The notes under the pieces: model-generated
Database searches by the model: none
What the model was told of the DNA's origin: nothing
Seen by the model: the letters and a program-made list of their open reading frames with translations, nothing else
NCBI RefSeq assembly: GCF_044454545.1
Contig: NZ_JBITDV010000002.1
Span: 682,001 to 746,000, forward strand
Length of the DNA stretch: 64,000 bases
Direction of reading: 5' to 3'
DNA from: Cryptosporangium sp044454545
Lineage (GTDB): Bacteria; Actinomycetota; Actinomycetes; Mycobacteriales; Cryptosporangiaceae
Part shown: positions 50,068-58,066 of the stretch, piece after piece
How the letters are laid out: every line of letters begins with the position of its first letter
Numbering within the stretch: the stretch's first letter is position 1
Position numbers and translations under genes: made by a program

Positions 50068-50852
50068 TCGGCGTCGACAACGCGGCGGAAGCCGCGGCGC
50101 TGAAGGCCGGAGTCGTCGTGCGTGAGTTGACCGACATGGACCGGATCACCCGCGCGGTGGCGCTGCTCGCGGACATCTGGGGACGCTCGTCGAACCCGCC
50201 GGTGACCGCGGAGCTGCTGCGTGCCTTCTCGAAGGCGGGCAACTACGTGGCCGGTGCGTTCGAGGGAGAGCGGCTGGTCGGTGCGTGCGTGGCGTTCTTC
50301 CACGAGCCGGCGGGCAGCGCGCTGCACAGCCACATCGCCGGAGTGGCCGCCGACGCCGCCGGGCGCGGTGTCGGCTTCGCGCTGAAGTTGCACCAGCGGG
50401 CGTGGGCGCTGCAGCGCGACGTCGCCGACATCGTCTGGACGTTCGACCCGCTGGTGGCCCGCAACGCCTACTTCAACCTGGGGAAGCTGGGGGCGCGGCC
50501 GGCCGAGTACCTGCCGAACTTCTACGGGCCGATGTCGGACGCGTTCAACGGGAACGAGGAATCCGATCGGTTGCTGGTGCGGTGGAGGCTCCGGGAGTAC
50601 GGGAACTCCACCGGCCCGGTGGCGGCCGGTGCGGTTCCGGTGCTGAGCGTCGGCGCCGACGCCGGTCCGGTGGCCGGCCGGCCCGAGGGCCCGATCGGCC
50701 TGGTCGCCGTGCCCCGGGACATCGGCGCGATGCGGGCGAGCGACCCCGCGCTGGCCCAGCGGTGGCGGGTCGCCGTGCGGGAGGCCCTCACCGGGGTCAG
50801 CATCGAAGGCTTCGACCCGTCCGGTTACTACGTGGTACGGAGGGAATCGTGA
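50064..50852 (+). CDS. GNAT-family N-acyltransferase
   Basis: A 262-residue protein with a GNAT core: G-A-F-E-G-E-R-L-V-G-A-C-V-A-F-F (strands), then G-V-A-A-D-A-A-G-R-G-V-G-F-A-L-K (the acyl-CoA pyrophosphate loop, related to Q/RxxGxG/A). A long C-terminal extension contains L-P-N-F-Y-G and E-E-S-D-R-L-L-V-R-W. Relatives occur beside N-acylamino-acid racemase genes, where the characterised enzyme is a succinyl-CoA:D-amino acid N-succinyltransferase. GTG at 50064 overlaps the M20 stop and the stop overlaps the racemase start, supporting a single pathway. Confidence 0.85.
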   Translation: MIGVDNAAEAAALKAGVVVRELTDMDRITRAVALLADIWGRSSNPPVTAELLRAFSKAGNYVAGAFEGERLVGACVAFFHEPAGSALHSHIAGVAADAAGRGVGFALKLHQRAWALQRDVADIVWTFDPLVARNAYFNLGKLGARPAEYLPNFYGPMSDAFNGNEESDRLLVRWRLREYGNSTGPVAAGAVPVLSVGADAGPVAGRPEGPIGLVAVPRDIGAMRASDPALAQRWRVAVREALTGVSIEGFDPSGYYVVRRES

Positions 50853-51952
50853 AATTCGCCGGGATCGTGTTGCGACGGATCGTGATGCCGCTGGTGGCGC
50901 CGTTCCGGACGTCGTTCGGCGTCGAGACGACCCGCGACGTCCTGCTCGTGGGCGCGGTGGCCGAGGACGCCGAGGGCTGGGGCGAATGCGTGGCGATGAC
51001 GAGCCCGCGCTACTCGTCCGAGTACGTCGACGCGGCGGCGGACGTGCTGCGCCGGTTCTTCGTGCCCGCGGTGCTGTCCGGCCCGGTCTCGGCGGTCTCG
51101 GTGGCGGAGTCGCTCGCGCCGTTCAAGGGGCACCAGATGGCCAGGGCGGCGCTCGAGACGGCGATCCTGGACGCCGAGCTGCGTGCGTCGGGCCGGTCGT
51201 TCGGGCGGGAGCTCGGAGCGGTGCGCTCGCGGGTGCCGTGCGGGGTCTCGGTCGGCATCATGGACAGCATCCCGCAGCTGCTCGACGCCGTCGGCGGCTA
51301 CCTCGACGAGGGTTACGTCCGCATCAAGCTCAAGATCGAACCGGGCTGGGACGTCGAGCCGGTCCGGGCCGTCCGGGAGCGCTACGGCGACGACGTGCTG
51401 CTCCAGGTGGACGCGAACACGGCCTACACGCTGGGCGACGCCAGGCACCTGGCCCGGCTCGACCCGTTCGACCTGCTGCTGATCGAGCAGCCGCTCGACG
51501 AGGACGACCTCCTCGGGCACGCGGCGCTGGCCCGGCAGATCCGCACCCCGGTGTGCCTGGACGAATCGATCACGTCGGCCAGGGCCGCCGCGGCCGCGAT
51601 CCGCCTGGACGCCTGCCAGATCGTCAACATCAAGCCGGGACGGGTCGGCGGCTACCTCGAAGCGCGCCGGATCCACGACGTCTGCGTGGCGCACGGCGTC
51701 CCGGTCTGGTGCGGCGGGATGCTGGAAACCGGGCTCGGCCGGGCCGCCAACGTGGCGCTCGCGGCGCTGCCCGGGTTCACGCTGCCCGGCGACACCTCGG
51801 GATCGGGGCGTTACTACGCCGCCGACATCACCGAGCCGTTCGTCCTCCGCGACGGTCACCTCGACGTGCCGGTCGGGCCCGGACTAGGGGTGACGCCGAT
51901 TCCGGACCGGCTCGACGAGGTGACGGTTTCGACCGAGTGGCTCCCGGCGTGA
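50849..51952 (+). CDS. Enolase-superfamily o-succinylbenzoate synthase/N-acylamino acid racemase
   Basis: A 367-residue MLE-subgroup enolase: acid-base K160-L-K162, metal ligands Asp188 (V-D-A-N-T), Glu213 (I-E-Q-P-L) and Asp238 (L-D-E-S-I), and the opposite base Lys262 (I-K-P-G-R-V-G-G). All catalytic residues are present. The family includes MenC, which makes o-succinylbenzoate for menaquinone, and promiscuous N-succinylamino acid racemases. No men genes are nearby, whereas a GNAT and an M20 gene precede it, so the racemase function is favoured: N-succinyl-D- to N-succinyl-L-amino acid. GTG at 50849 overlaps the GNAT stop. Confidence 0.9.
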   Translation: MKFAGIVLRRIVMPLVAPFRTSFGVETTRDVLLVGAVAEDAEGWGECVAMTSPRYSSEYVDAAADVLRRFFVPAVLSGPVSAVSVAESLAPFKGHQMARAALETAILDAELRASGRSFGRELGAVRSRVPCGVSVGIMDSIPQLLDAVGGYLDEGYVRIKLKIEPGWDVEPVRAVRERYGDDVLLQVDANTAYTLGDARHLARLDPFDLLLIEQPLDEDDLLGHAALARQIRTPVCLDESITSARAAAAAIRLDACQIVNIKPGRVGGYLEARRIHDVCVAHGVPVWCGGMLETGLGRAANVALAALPGFTLPGDTSGSGRYYAADITEPFVLRDGHLDVPVGPGLGVTPIPDRLDEVTVSTEWLPA

Positions 51953-51967
51953 CGTTACGGTGAGCCG

Positions 51968-53584
51968 GTGCGGGTGAGGCCTCGTGTGAACCTCGGGCGC
52001 GTCGTCGACGACCTCGGCGTGACGCTGCTCGAACACGCCCACGGGGACGTCGACCGGCCCGACGAGATCAGCGCGGTAGTTTTCCACGACCCGTCCGACC
52101 AGCCGGTGCTGCCCGCGCACGCGCTGGTGCTGGGCATCGGGGTGGACGACCCGGGTGCGCTGGCCGCGCTCCTCGTCGCGCTCGGGCAGCAGAACGCCGC
52201 CGCGCTCGTCGTCCGGGCGCCGGTGCCGCTCACCGACGAGGTGCGGGCCGCGGTCGACTCGGCCGGGGTCGCCGTGCTCGGGCTGCGCCGGGGCGCCACC
52301 TGGAACCACCTCAGCGACCTGCTGCGCTCGCTGCTCGCCCCGGGCGCCGATGCCGGACCGGCCGACGAGACGCTGCTCGGCGGGCTGCCCGCCGGTGACC
52401 TCTTCGCGGTCGCCAACGCGATCGCGTCGCTGCTGGACGCGCCGGTCACGATCGAGGACCGCAACTCCCGGGTGCTGGCCTTCTCCGGACGGCAGGACGA
52501 GGCCGATTCGTCCCGGGTCGACACGATCCTGGGCCGGCAGGTGCCCGAGAGCTACGCGCGAGTCCTGCACGAGCGGGGGGTGTTCCGGGAGCTGCTCCGC
52601 GGCGACCGGCCGATCTTCATCGAGCCGATCCCCGACCGGATCAACGGTTTCCTCAAGCCGCGCGTCGCGATCCGGGTGCGCGCGGGCGACGAGGTGCTCG
52701 GGTCGATCTGGGCCGCGGTGCCCGGGCCGCTGAGCGACGAGCGCAGCGCGGCGTTGGGCGAGGCGGCCAACCTGGTCGCCCTGCACATGCTGCGGGTCCG
52801 GGCCGGTGCCGACGTGCAGCGGCGGATGCGGGCCGATCTGCTGAACGCTGCGCTGGGGGGCGGCGCGGGCGCACACGAGGCCCTCGAGCGGCTCGGCCTG
52901 TCGAGCCAGCCGCTGCTGGTGCTCGGGGTCGCGCTCGACGAACGCGCCGATGCCGACAGTGCGAGCGTGATCCAGGACCGGCAGGGACTCAGCGACGCGT
53001 TCGCGCTGCACCTGCACGCGGTGCACCCGCGGGCCGTCGCCGCGGCGATCGGCGCGGTCACCTACGGCCTGCTGCCGCTGACCGGCACTCCCGACCGGGC
53101 GGTGCGGATCCTCCAGGGGTTCCAGGACCGGCTGGGTGGCCGGCTCCCGTCGATCGCCGCCGTGGGGCCGGTGGCGCGGGGGCTGTCGGACGTCGCCCGC
53201 AGCCGCACCAGCGTCGACCGGGTGCTGCGGGTGCTGCGCGACGGGCGTCCGCACCGGCGGATCGGCCGCTTCGACGAGCTCCAGGGCGAAGCACTGGTCT
53301 CCGAGCTGCGGGACCTCGCCGCGGCGCGCGGCGAGAAACCGGCCGGGGCGCTGGCCCGCCTGGTGGAGTACGACGTCCTGCACCGCGGCAACCTCGTGCA
53401 GACGCTGCGCGCCTGGCTGGACGCTTTCGGCGACGCGGTGCTGGCCGCCGAGTCGATCGGCGTCCACCAGAACACGTTCCGGTACCGGTTGCGACGCGTT
53501 TCCGACGTCGGGCAGTGCGATCTCGGCGACCCCGACCAGCGGTTCGGACTCATGGTGCAGCTGCGGGCGCTCCGCCCGGAGTAG
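51968..53584 (+). CDS. PucR-family transcriptional regulator
   Basis: A 538-residue protein with an N-terminal PucR/purine-catabolism-like domain (about 15-125), a GAF-like central domain (about 150-280, D-A-P-V-T-I-E-D), a GGDEF-like linker, and the C-terminal PucR helix-turn-helix with S-I-G-V-H-Q-N-T-F-R-Y-R-L-R-R. Regulators of this family typically sense a nitrogenous metabolite and activate an adjacent catabolic operon. It begins 15 bp after the racemase, so it is probably the last cistron and local controller of the peptide/amino-acid operon. Confidence 0.92.
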   Translation: MRVRPRVNLGRVVDDLGVTLLEHAHGDVDRPDEISAVVFHDPSDQPVLPAHALVLGIGVDDPGALAALLVALGQQNAAALVVRAPVPLTDEVRAAVDSAGVAVLGLRRGATWNHLSDLLRSLLAPGADAGPADETLLGGLPAGDLFAVANAIASLLDAPVTIEDRNSRVLAFSGRQDEADSSRVDTILGRQVPESYARVLHERGVFRELLRGDRPIFIEPIPDRINGFLKPRVAIRVRAGDEVLGSIWAAVPGPLSDERSAALGEAANLVALHMLRVRAGADVQRRMRADLLNAALGGGAGAHEALERLGLSSQPLLVLGVALDERADADSASVIQDRQGLSDAFALHLHAVHPRAVAAAIGAVTYGLLPLTGTPDRAVRILQGFQDRLGGRLPSIAAVGPVARGLSDVARSRTSVDRVLRVLRDGRPHRRIGRFDELQGEALVSELRDLAAARGEKPAGALARLVEYDVLHRGNLVQTLRAWLDAFGDAVLAAESIGVHQNTFRYRLRRVSDVGQCDLGDPDQRFGLMVQLRALRPE

Positions 53585-53611
53585 CCGGCTCCTCACCCTC
53601 GGCAGGACCGT

Positions 53612-53629
53612 CCATACGCCGACGATAGG
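53612..53629. promoter_or_regulatory. Partial van box upstream of vanR
   Basis: CCATACGCCGACGATAGG matches the core CGATACGC..GCGATAG of the vanH and VanZ boxes at about 14 of 18 positions. It lies 24 bp upstream of vanR, in the opposite orientation relative to the gene. It may be an autoregulatory VanR site in the 68-bp gap after the PucR gene. Confidence 0.45.
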
Positions 53630-53652
53630 CACCTGCTCGTACGTTGGAGAGC

Positions 53653-54324
53653 ATGCGTGTACTGGTCGTCGAGGACGAGCCCTACATGGCCGAGGCGATC
53701 CGGGACGGGCTGCGGCTCGAAGCGATCGCCGCCGACCTCGCCGGCGACGGCGACACCGCGCTCGAGTTGCTGGGCATCAACACGTACGACATCGCCGTCC
53801 TCGACCGGGACGTCCCCGGGCCGTCCGGCGACGAGATCGCCGCCCGCATCGTCGCGTCCGGCAGTGGCATGCCGATCCTGATGCTCACCGCCGCCGACCG
53901 GCTGGACGACAAGACCTCCGGCTTCGAGCTCGGCGCCGACGACTACCTCACCAAGCCGTTCGCGCTGCGGGAGCTCGTGCTCCGGCTCCGTGCGCTCGAC
54001 CGCAGGCGCGCCCACAGCCGACCGCCGGTGCGCGAGATCGCCGGCCTGCGGCTGGACCCGTTCCGCCGCGAGGTCTATCGCGACGGCCGCTACGTCGCGC
54101 TCACCCGCAAGCAGTTCGCCGTGCTCGAGGTCCTCGTCGCGGCCGAGGGCGGGGTGATCAGCGCCGAGGAACTCCTGGAACGGGCCTGGGACGCCCACAC
54201 CGACCCCTTCACCAACGCCGTCCGCATCACGGTCTCCGCCCTGCGCAAACGGCTCGGCGAGCCCGGGCTGATCGCCACCGTCCCCGGCGTCGGCTACCGC
54301 ATCGAGGGTCAGCAGCGTGAGTAG
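53653..54324 (+). CDS. vanR: VanR response regulator
   Basis: A 223-residue OmpR-type regulator with receiver V-V-E-D-E-P, Asp51 in V-L-D-R-D-V-P-G-P-S-G-D-E, T-A-A-D-R-L-D-D-K and K-P-F, and a winged helix with L-T-R-K-Q-F-A-V-L-E-V-L-V and E-R-A-W-D. Its blocks are those of Streptomyces VanR as I recall them. ATG at 53653 has a GGAGAG site; the TTG three codons earlier is less likely. When phosphorylated it should activate vanHAX. It overlaps vanS by 8 bp. Confidence 0.93.
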   Translation: MRVLVVEDEPYMAEAIRDGLRLEAIAADLAGDGDTALELLGINTYDIAVLDRDVPGPSGDEIAARIVASGSGMPILMLTAADRLDDKTSGFELGADDYLTKPFALRELVLRLRALDRRRAHSRPPVREIAGLRLDPFRREVYRDGRYVALTRKQFAVLEVLVAAEGGVISAEELLERAWDAHTDPFTNAVRITVSALRKRLGEPGLIATVPGVGYRIEGQQRE

Positions 54325-55444
54325 ACCGGCCGGGTTGAGCGTCCGGCTGCGGCTCACGCTCAGCTACGCCGGTTTCCTGATGCTGGCCGGCGTCCTGCTG
54401 CTCGCGGTCGTCTGGGTGTTCCTCCTGCGTTACGTCCCCGACCCGCCGCGCGACCTGCCGTTTCCCGGTATCCGCATCATCGGCCCCAGCCGTCACGACC
54501 TCCTGGTCGCGTTCGCTCCCCGGGCAGCCGAGATGCTGGCCTTCCTGCTGGTGTTCGGTCTGCTCGGAGGCTGGTTCCTGGCCGGCCGCATGCTCGCTCC
54601 GCTGTCCCGGATCACGGACGCGACGCACCGGGCCGCGACCGGATCCTTGTCGCACCGGATCGCGCTGGAAGGACGGCACGACGAGTTCCGCGAACTCGCC
54701 GACAACTTCGACGCGATGCTCGCCCGGCTCGAGGCCCACGTCGCCGGGCAGCAGCGGTTCGCGGCCAACGCGTCGCACGAGTTGCGTACTCCGCTGGCGA
54801 TCACCCGGACGCTGCTCGACGTCGCCCGCGACGACCCCGGCCGCGACGACCACGAGCTCGACGACCGTCTCCGGGCCGTCAACGCCAGGGCGATCGAGCT
54901 CACCGAGGCGCTGCTCCTGCTCAGCCGGGCCGACCAGCGCTCGTTCGAACCCGAGCGGGTCGACCTGTCGCTGGTCGCGGAGGAAGCCACCGAGACGCTT
55001 CTTCCGCTGGCCGAGAAACACGGCGTCGCGATCGAGACCGGCGGGGACGTCACGCTCGCCGTCGGCTCGCACGCACTCCTCCTGCAGCTGACGACGAACC
55101 TCCTGCACAACGCGATCGTCCACAACCTGCCGGAGCACGGCACCGTGCGGGTCACCACCACGATCGGCCCGGACGCGGCCGTGCTCGCGGTCGAGAACAC
55201 CGGCGAGACGCTCGATCCCGGGCTGATCCCGACGCTCACCGAGCCGTTCCAGCGCGGCACCCAGCGCGTCCGCAGCGACCAGGCCGGTGTCGGGCTCGGC
55301 CTGGCGATCGTCCGGAGCATCACCCAGGCCCACGACGGACTCCTCACGCTCACCCCGCGGACGGGCGGCGGACTCTGCGTCGAGGTGCGGCTGCCGGTCA
55401 CCCCGCTGCACTGGCGCGACTACGTGATGGGGAAGTCGAAATAG
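54317..55444 (+). CDS. vanS: VanS sensor histidine kinase
   Basis: A 375-residue kinase: two membrane helices (about 15-38 and 65-90) bracketing a short extracytoplasmic loop of about 30 residues, HAMP, and HisKA with A-N-A-S-H-E-L-R-T-P-L-A-I-T. HATPase has N-L-L-H-N-A-I-V-H and V-G-L-G-L-A-I-V. The small sensor loop is characteristic of actinobacterial VanS, which detects glycopeptide directly or via a complex. The GTG start overlaps vanR. Its 3' end overlaps the convergent vanX by 25 bp. Confidence 0.92.
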   Translation: MSRPAGLSVRLRLTLSYAGFLMLAGVLLLAVVWVFLLRYVPDPPRDLPFPGIRIIGPSRHDLLVAFAPRAAEMLAFLLVFGLLGGWFLAGRMLAPLSRITDATHRAATGSLSHRIALEGRHDEFRELADNFDAMLARLEAHVAGQQRFAANASHELRTPLAITRTLLDVARDDPGRDDHELDDRLRAVNARAIELTEALLLLSRADQRSFEPERVDLSLVAEEATETLLPLAEKHGVAIETGGDVTLAVGSHALLLQLTTNLLHNAIVHNLPEHGTVRVTTTIGPDAAVLAVENTGETLDPGLIPTLTEPFQRGTQRVRSDQAGVGLGLAIVRSITQAHDGLLTLTPRTGGGLCVEVRLPVTPLHWRDYVMGKSK

Positions 55445-56028
55445 GTGTGGGGATACGGTTCGTCCCTCAACGTGTAGTGCCACCACTCGCACGCGTAGGG
55501 GCTGAACCCGGCACGTTCCATGAACGAACACAGGTGATCGCGGTTGATCGCCGCCTCCGGAGCGATGCCCTCCGCCCCGTGATGCGAGACCGCGTCCATC
55601 AGGTCGTGGTCACCGCCCATCGGCGCGAGTTCGCCGGTCGCCAGGCAATAGAGCGTCAGGTCGACCGTGCTGCCCCGGCTGTGGCCGGACTTCGCGGCCA
55701 CGTAACCCTGCGCGAACATCGCGGCGCGATCGATGTTCGGGTAGTGGCGGCGTTTCGTCCGGCCGTCCTCCGGCTGCTCCGCCCAGCGCCGGAAACCGTC
55801 GACGGCGCGCTGCGGGCGATAGCCGTCCCAGAGCAGCAGGCCGAAACCGGCGGACTCGGCCAGTTCGCGCGCCCGCTCCAGGGCCGCGCACAACGCCTGC
55901 GTGCCGACGATACGATTGGCCCGGTATCCCTCCAGCGGTTTGCCGGTGAAGTTGTCCCAGGTGGCGTATTTCGAATCCCAGCGGATTCCGCCGACGTGCT
56001 CGTCCACGAAGACGAAGCCGTCGTTCAT
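55420..56028 (-). CDS. vanX: VanX D-Ala-D-Ala dipeptidase
   Basis: A 202-residue zinc D,D-dipeptidase with the exact VanX residue numbering: zinc ligands His116, Asp123 (S-G-H-S-R-G-S-T-V-D) and His184, base Glu181 (E-W-W-H), and the D-G-Y-R-P Arg region. It hydrolyses cytosolic D-Ala-D-Ala so that only D-Ala-D-Lac precursors are built. Length equals that of enterococcal VanX. ATG at 56028 overlaps the vanA stop by 4 bp. The free D-Ala it releases could feed D-amino acid salvage, but no direct link is visible. Confidence 0.96.
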   Translation of the reverse strand: MNDGFVFVDEHVGGIRWDSKYATWDNFTGKPLEGYRANRIVGTQALCAALERARELAESAGFGLLLWDGYRPQRAVDGFRRWAEQPEDGRTKRRHYPNIDRAAMFAQGYVAAKSGHSRGSTVDLTLYCLATGELAPMGGDHDLMDAVSHHGAEGIAPEAAINRDHLCSFMERAGFSPYACEWWHYTLRDEPYPHTYFDFPIT

Positions 56029-57053
56029 CGGAGCTTCCCCGTCAGCGCCAGTGTCACCAGCAGATCGATCACCTCGGACAGGGGCAGCCCGGCCGCCGCC
56101 ATCATCCGCGGATAGCGGCTGTACGAGGTCATCCCGGGTAACGTGTTGACCTCGTTGAGCATCACCGACCCGTCCTCGAGCAGGAACAGGTCCACCCGCG
56201 ACAGTCCCCGGCATCCCAGCGCGCGATGGAGGGTCCGAGCGGTCTCCTGGACGAGCGAGCGCGCCTCGGAACCGATGTCGGCCGGCACGACGAACGTCGA
56301 GTTCTCGGACCCGGTTTCCGGCGAGCCCTCTTGATGGATCCGGAAGAAGCCGTGGGAGAGTGCGACGCGGTCGATCTCTCCGACGATCAGGTCCAGGTCG
56401 TTCCCCAGCACCGCGCAGCCGACCTCACTGCCGACGACGGCCTCCTCGATCAACACCTTCGTGTCGTACTGCCGTGCGGTTTCCACCGCCGTCGTCAGAT
56501 CGTCCGTCCCGGTCACCTTGCTGACGCCGAACGAGGACCCGGACCGGGCCGGCTTCACGAACACCGGGTACGTGAACGACTCGGCGTCGACGCCGTCGGC
56601 CGCCGTCACGATCCGGAAGCCCGGCGTGGCGATTCCCGCGCTCCGGGCGACCAGGTAGGTCAGCGACTTGTCCATGCACAGCGCGGAACTCGGGACGTCG
56701 CAGCCGACGTAGGGGACGCCGGAGAGCTCGAACAGGCCCTGCATCGCCCCGTCCTCGCCGGACCGGCCGTGCAGGACGGGCAGCAGCACGTCGAGCCGAA
56801 TCGTCTCGTACTTCCCCTGGTCCAGTACGAGCAGCCCGTGGACGCCCGGGTCGGGCGACAACATCGCCGGGCGGCCGGCCGACAGGTCGGGACCGTCGCA
56901 GAGTCTCCAGGCCCCGTCCGTCGTGATGCCGACGTAGAACGGCTCGTACTTCCCGGCGTCGAGGTGGCCGGCGATCTCGCGGGCCGACTTGATCGAGACG
57001 GGATGCTCCTCGGACGCGCCACCGAAGAAAATTCCGATCTTCACCCTATCCAT
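56025..57053 (-). CDS. vanA: VanA-type D-alanine-D-lactate ligase
   Basis: A 342-residue ATP-grasp ligase: F-F-G-G-A-S-E-E-H at the N-terminus, V-K-P-A-R-S-G-S-S-F-G (ATP loop), E-V-G-C-A-V-L-G-N, the omega-loop His240 in F-F-R-I-H-Q-E (equivalent to VanA His244, which favours D-lactate over D-alanine) and N-E-V-N-T-L-P-G-M-T. It makes D-Ala-D-Lac, which binds vancomycin weakly. It overlaps vanH by 8 bp and vanX by 4 bp. Confidence 0.95.
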   Translation of the reverse strand: MDRVKIGIFFGGASEEHPVSIKSAREIAGHLDAGKYEPFYVGITTDGAWRLCDGPDLSAGRPAMLSPDPGVHGLLVLDQGKYETIRLDVLLPVLHGRSGEDGAMQGLFELSGVPYVGCDVPSSALCMDKSLTYLVARSAGIATPGFRIVTAADGVDAESFTYPVFVKPARSGSSFGVSKVTGTDDLTTAVETARQYDTKVLIEEAVVGSEVGCAVLGNDLDLIVGEIDRVALSHGFFRIHQEGSPETGSENSTFVVPADIGSEARSLVQETARTLHRALGCRGLSRVDLFLLEDGSVMLNEVNTLPGMTSYSRYPRMMAAAGLPLSEVIDLLVTLALTGKLR

Positions 57054-57996
57054 GCCGTTTCCCGTTCTCGAATTCCACGCAGTTGAGGAGACTGTTCTCC
57101 ACGGTGTCGCGCAGGCTGTGGTCGGTGTAATAGGCGGTGTGCGGAGTCACCACCACGTTCGGCATTTCCTGTAACCGCAGCAAAGGCTTGTTGTCGAGCG
57201 GCGTCGTGCGGCAGTCGGCGTAAAAGATTCCTTCCTCGCCTTCGACGACGTCCAGGGCCGCCCCGCTCAATCGGCCGCTGTCGAGTGCGGCCACCAGCGC
57301 CTCGGTGTCGACGAGCCCGCCGCGTCCGGTATTGACGAGAAACGCGCCGGGCTTCATCACGGCGACGCGCCGTCGGTTCAGCAGGTGGTGGGTTTCCGCG
57401 GTGAGCGGCAGATGGAGCGTGACGACGTCGCTGTGCCGGAGCAGTTCCGCCAGCGGGACCGGGTCCGCGGCCTCCTTGTCGTAGGTCAGGATCCGGCTCC
57501 CGAAGCCCCGCAACCGGTCGATCACCGCGCGGCCGATCCGCCCGGTGCCCACGACCCCGACGGTCAGGTCACGCAGCTCTTTCCCGCGTGTCTCGTTCAG
57601 CCGGTAGTCGTGCACCTCCGCGCGACGGACGAGGGAGCCGGCGCCCCGCAGAGCCATCAGCATCAGCATCAGCGTGTAGTCGGCCACGCTGTCCGGCGAA
57701 TAGGCCACGGTGCCGACACGCATTCCGAGGCCGGCCGCGTAGGCCACGTCGAGGTGGTCGTCGCCGATGCTCCGGGTCGACACGTACTCCACACCGGCCC
57801 GGCCGAGCGCCCGCAGGGTGGCATTCGTGATCGGTGTCTTGTGGCCGACGCTGACGCATCGGCCTCCGGATGCCAGCTCGCTATTCGCGTCGGAAACCGG
57901 TGCCTCGACGATTGTCGCCGACACGTCGAAGCGGGGCGCCATTTCCCGGAACGCCGCTGCCTCGTCCGGCTCGCATCCGTAGATCGTTATCCGCAT
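57046..57996 (-). CDS. vanH: VanH D-lactate dehydrogenase
   Basis: A 316-residue D-2-hydroxyacid dehydrogenase: NAD loop V-G-T-G-R-I-G, catalytic Arg in the first-helix region (S-T-R-S-I-G), Glu in V-V-E-G-E-E-G-I-F, and His in T-P-H-T-A-Y-Y-T. It reduces pyruvate to D-lactate for the ligase. ATG at 57996 is preferred to the upstream TTG. As first gene of vanHAX it carries the van box 34 bp upstream. Unlike the Streptomyces arrangement no vanJ or vanK gene is present, and the operon faces vanRS. Confidence 0.94.
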   Translation of the reverse strand: MRITIYGCEPDEAAAFREMAPRFDVSATIVEAPVSDANSELASGGRCVSVGHKTPITNATLRALGRAGVEYVSTRSIGDDHLDVAYAAGLGMRVGTVAYSPDSVADYTLMLMLMALRGAGSLVRRAEVHDYRLNETRGKELRDLTVGVVGTGRIGRAVIDRLRGFGSRILTYDKEAADPVPLAELLRHSDVVTLHLPLTAETHHLLNRRRVAVMKPGAFLVNTGRGGLVDTEALVAALDSGRLSGAALDVVEGEEGIFYADCRTTPLDNKPLLRLQEMPNVVVTPHTAYYTDHSLRDTVENSLLNCVEFENGKRHG

Positions 57997-58030
57997 GCCC
58001 CCAGTCAAGGGTCCGCGGTGTTGTCAGCCC

Positions 58031-58060
58031 GTACGCAATTCTCGATACGCGAGCGATAGG
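58031..58060 (-). promoter_or_regulatory. Van box upstream of vanHAX
   Basis: GTACGCAATTCTCGATACGC followed by GAGCGATAGG. On the coding strand this gives two TATCG repeats 11 bp apart and a CGTACG word 14 bp further on. The repeat geometry suits a VanR dimer. A near-identical box occurs at 39057-39086. Confidence 0.65.
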
Positions 58061-58066
58061 CGCCCG

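Noticed and set aside
50849..51952. MenC of menaquinone biosynthesis
   Set aside because: No men genes are adjacent, while GNAT and M20 genes are coupled to it; racemase activity is favoured, although the sequence alone cannot exclude OSB synthase.
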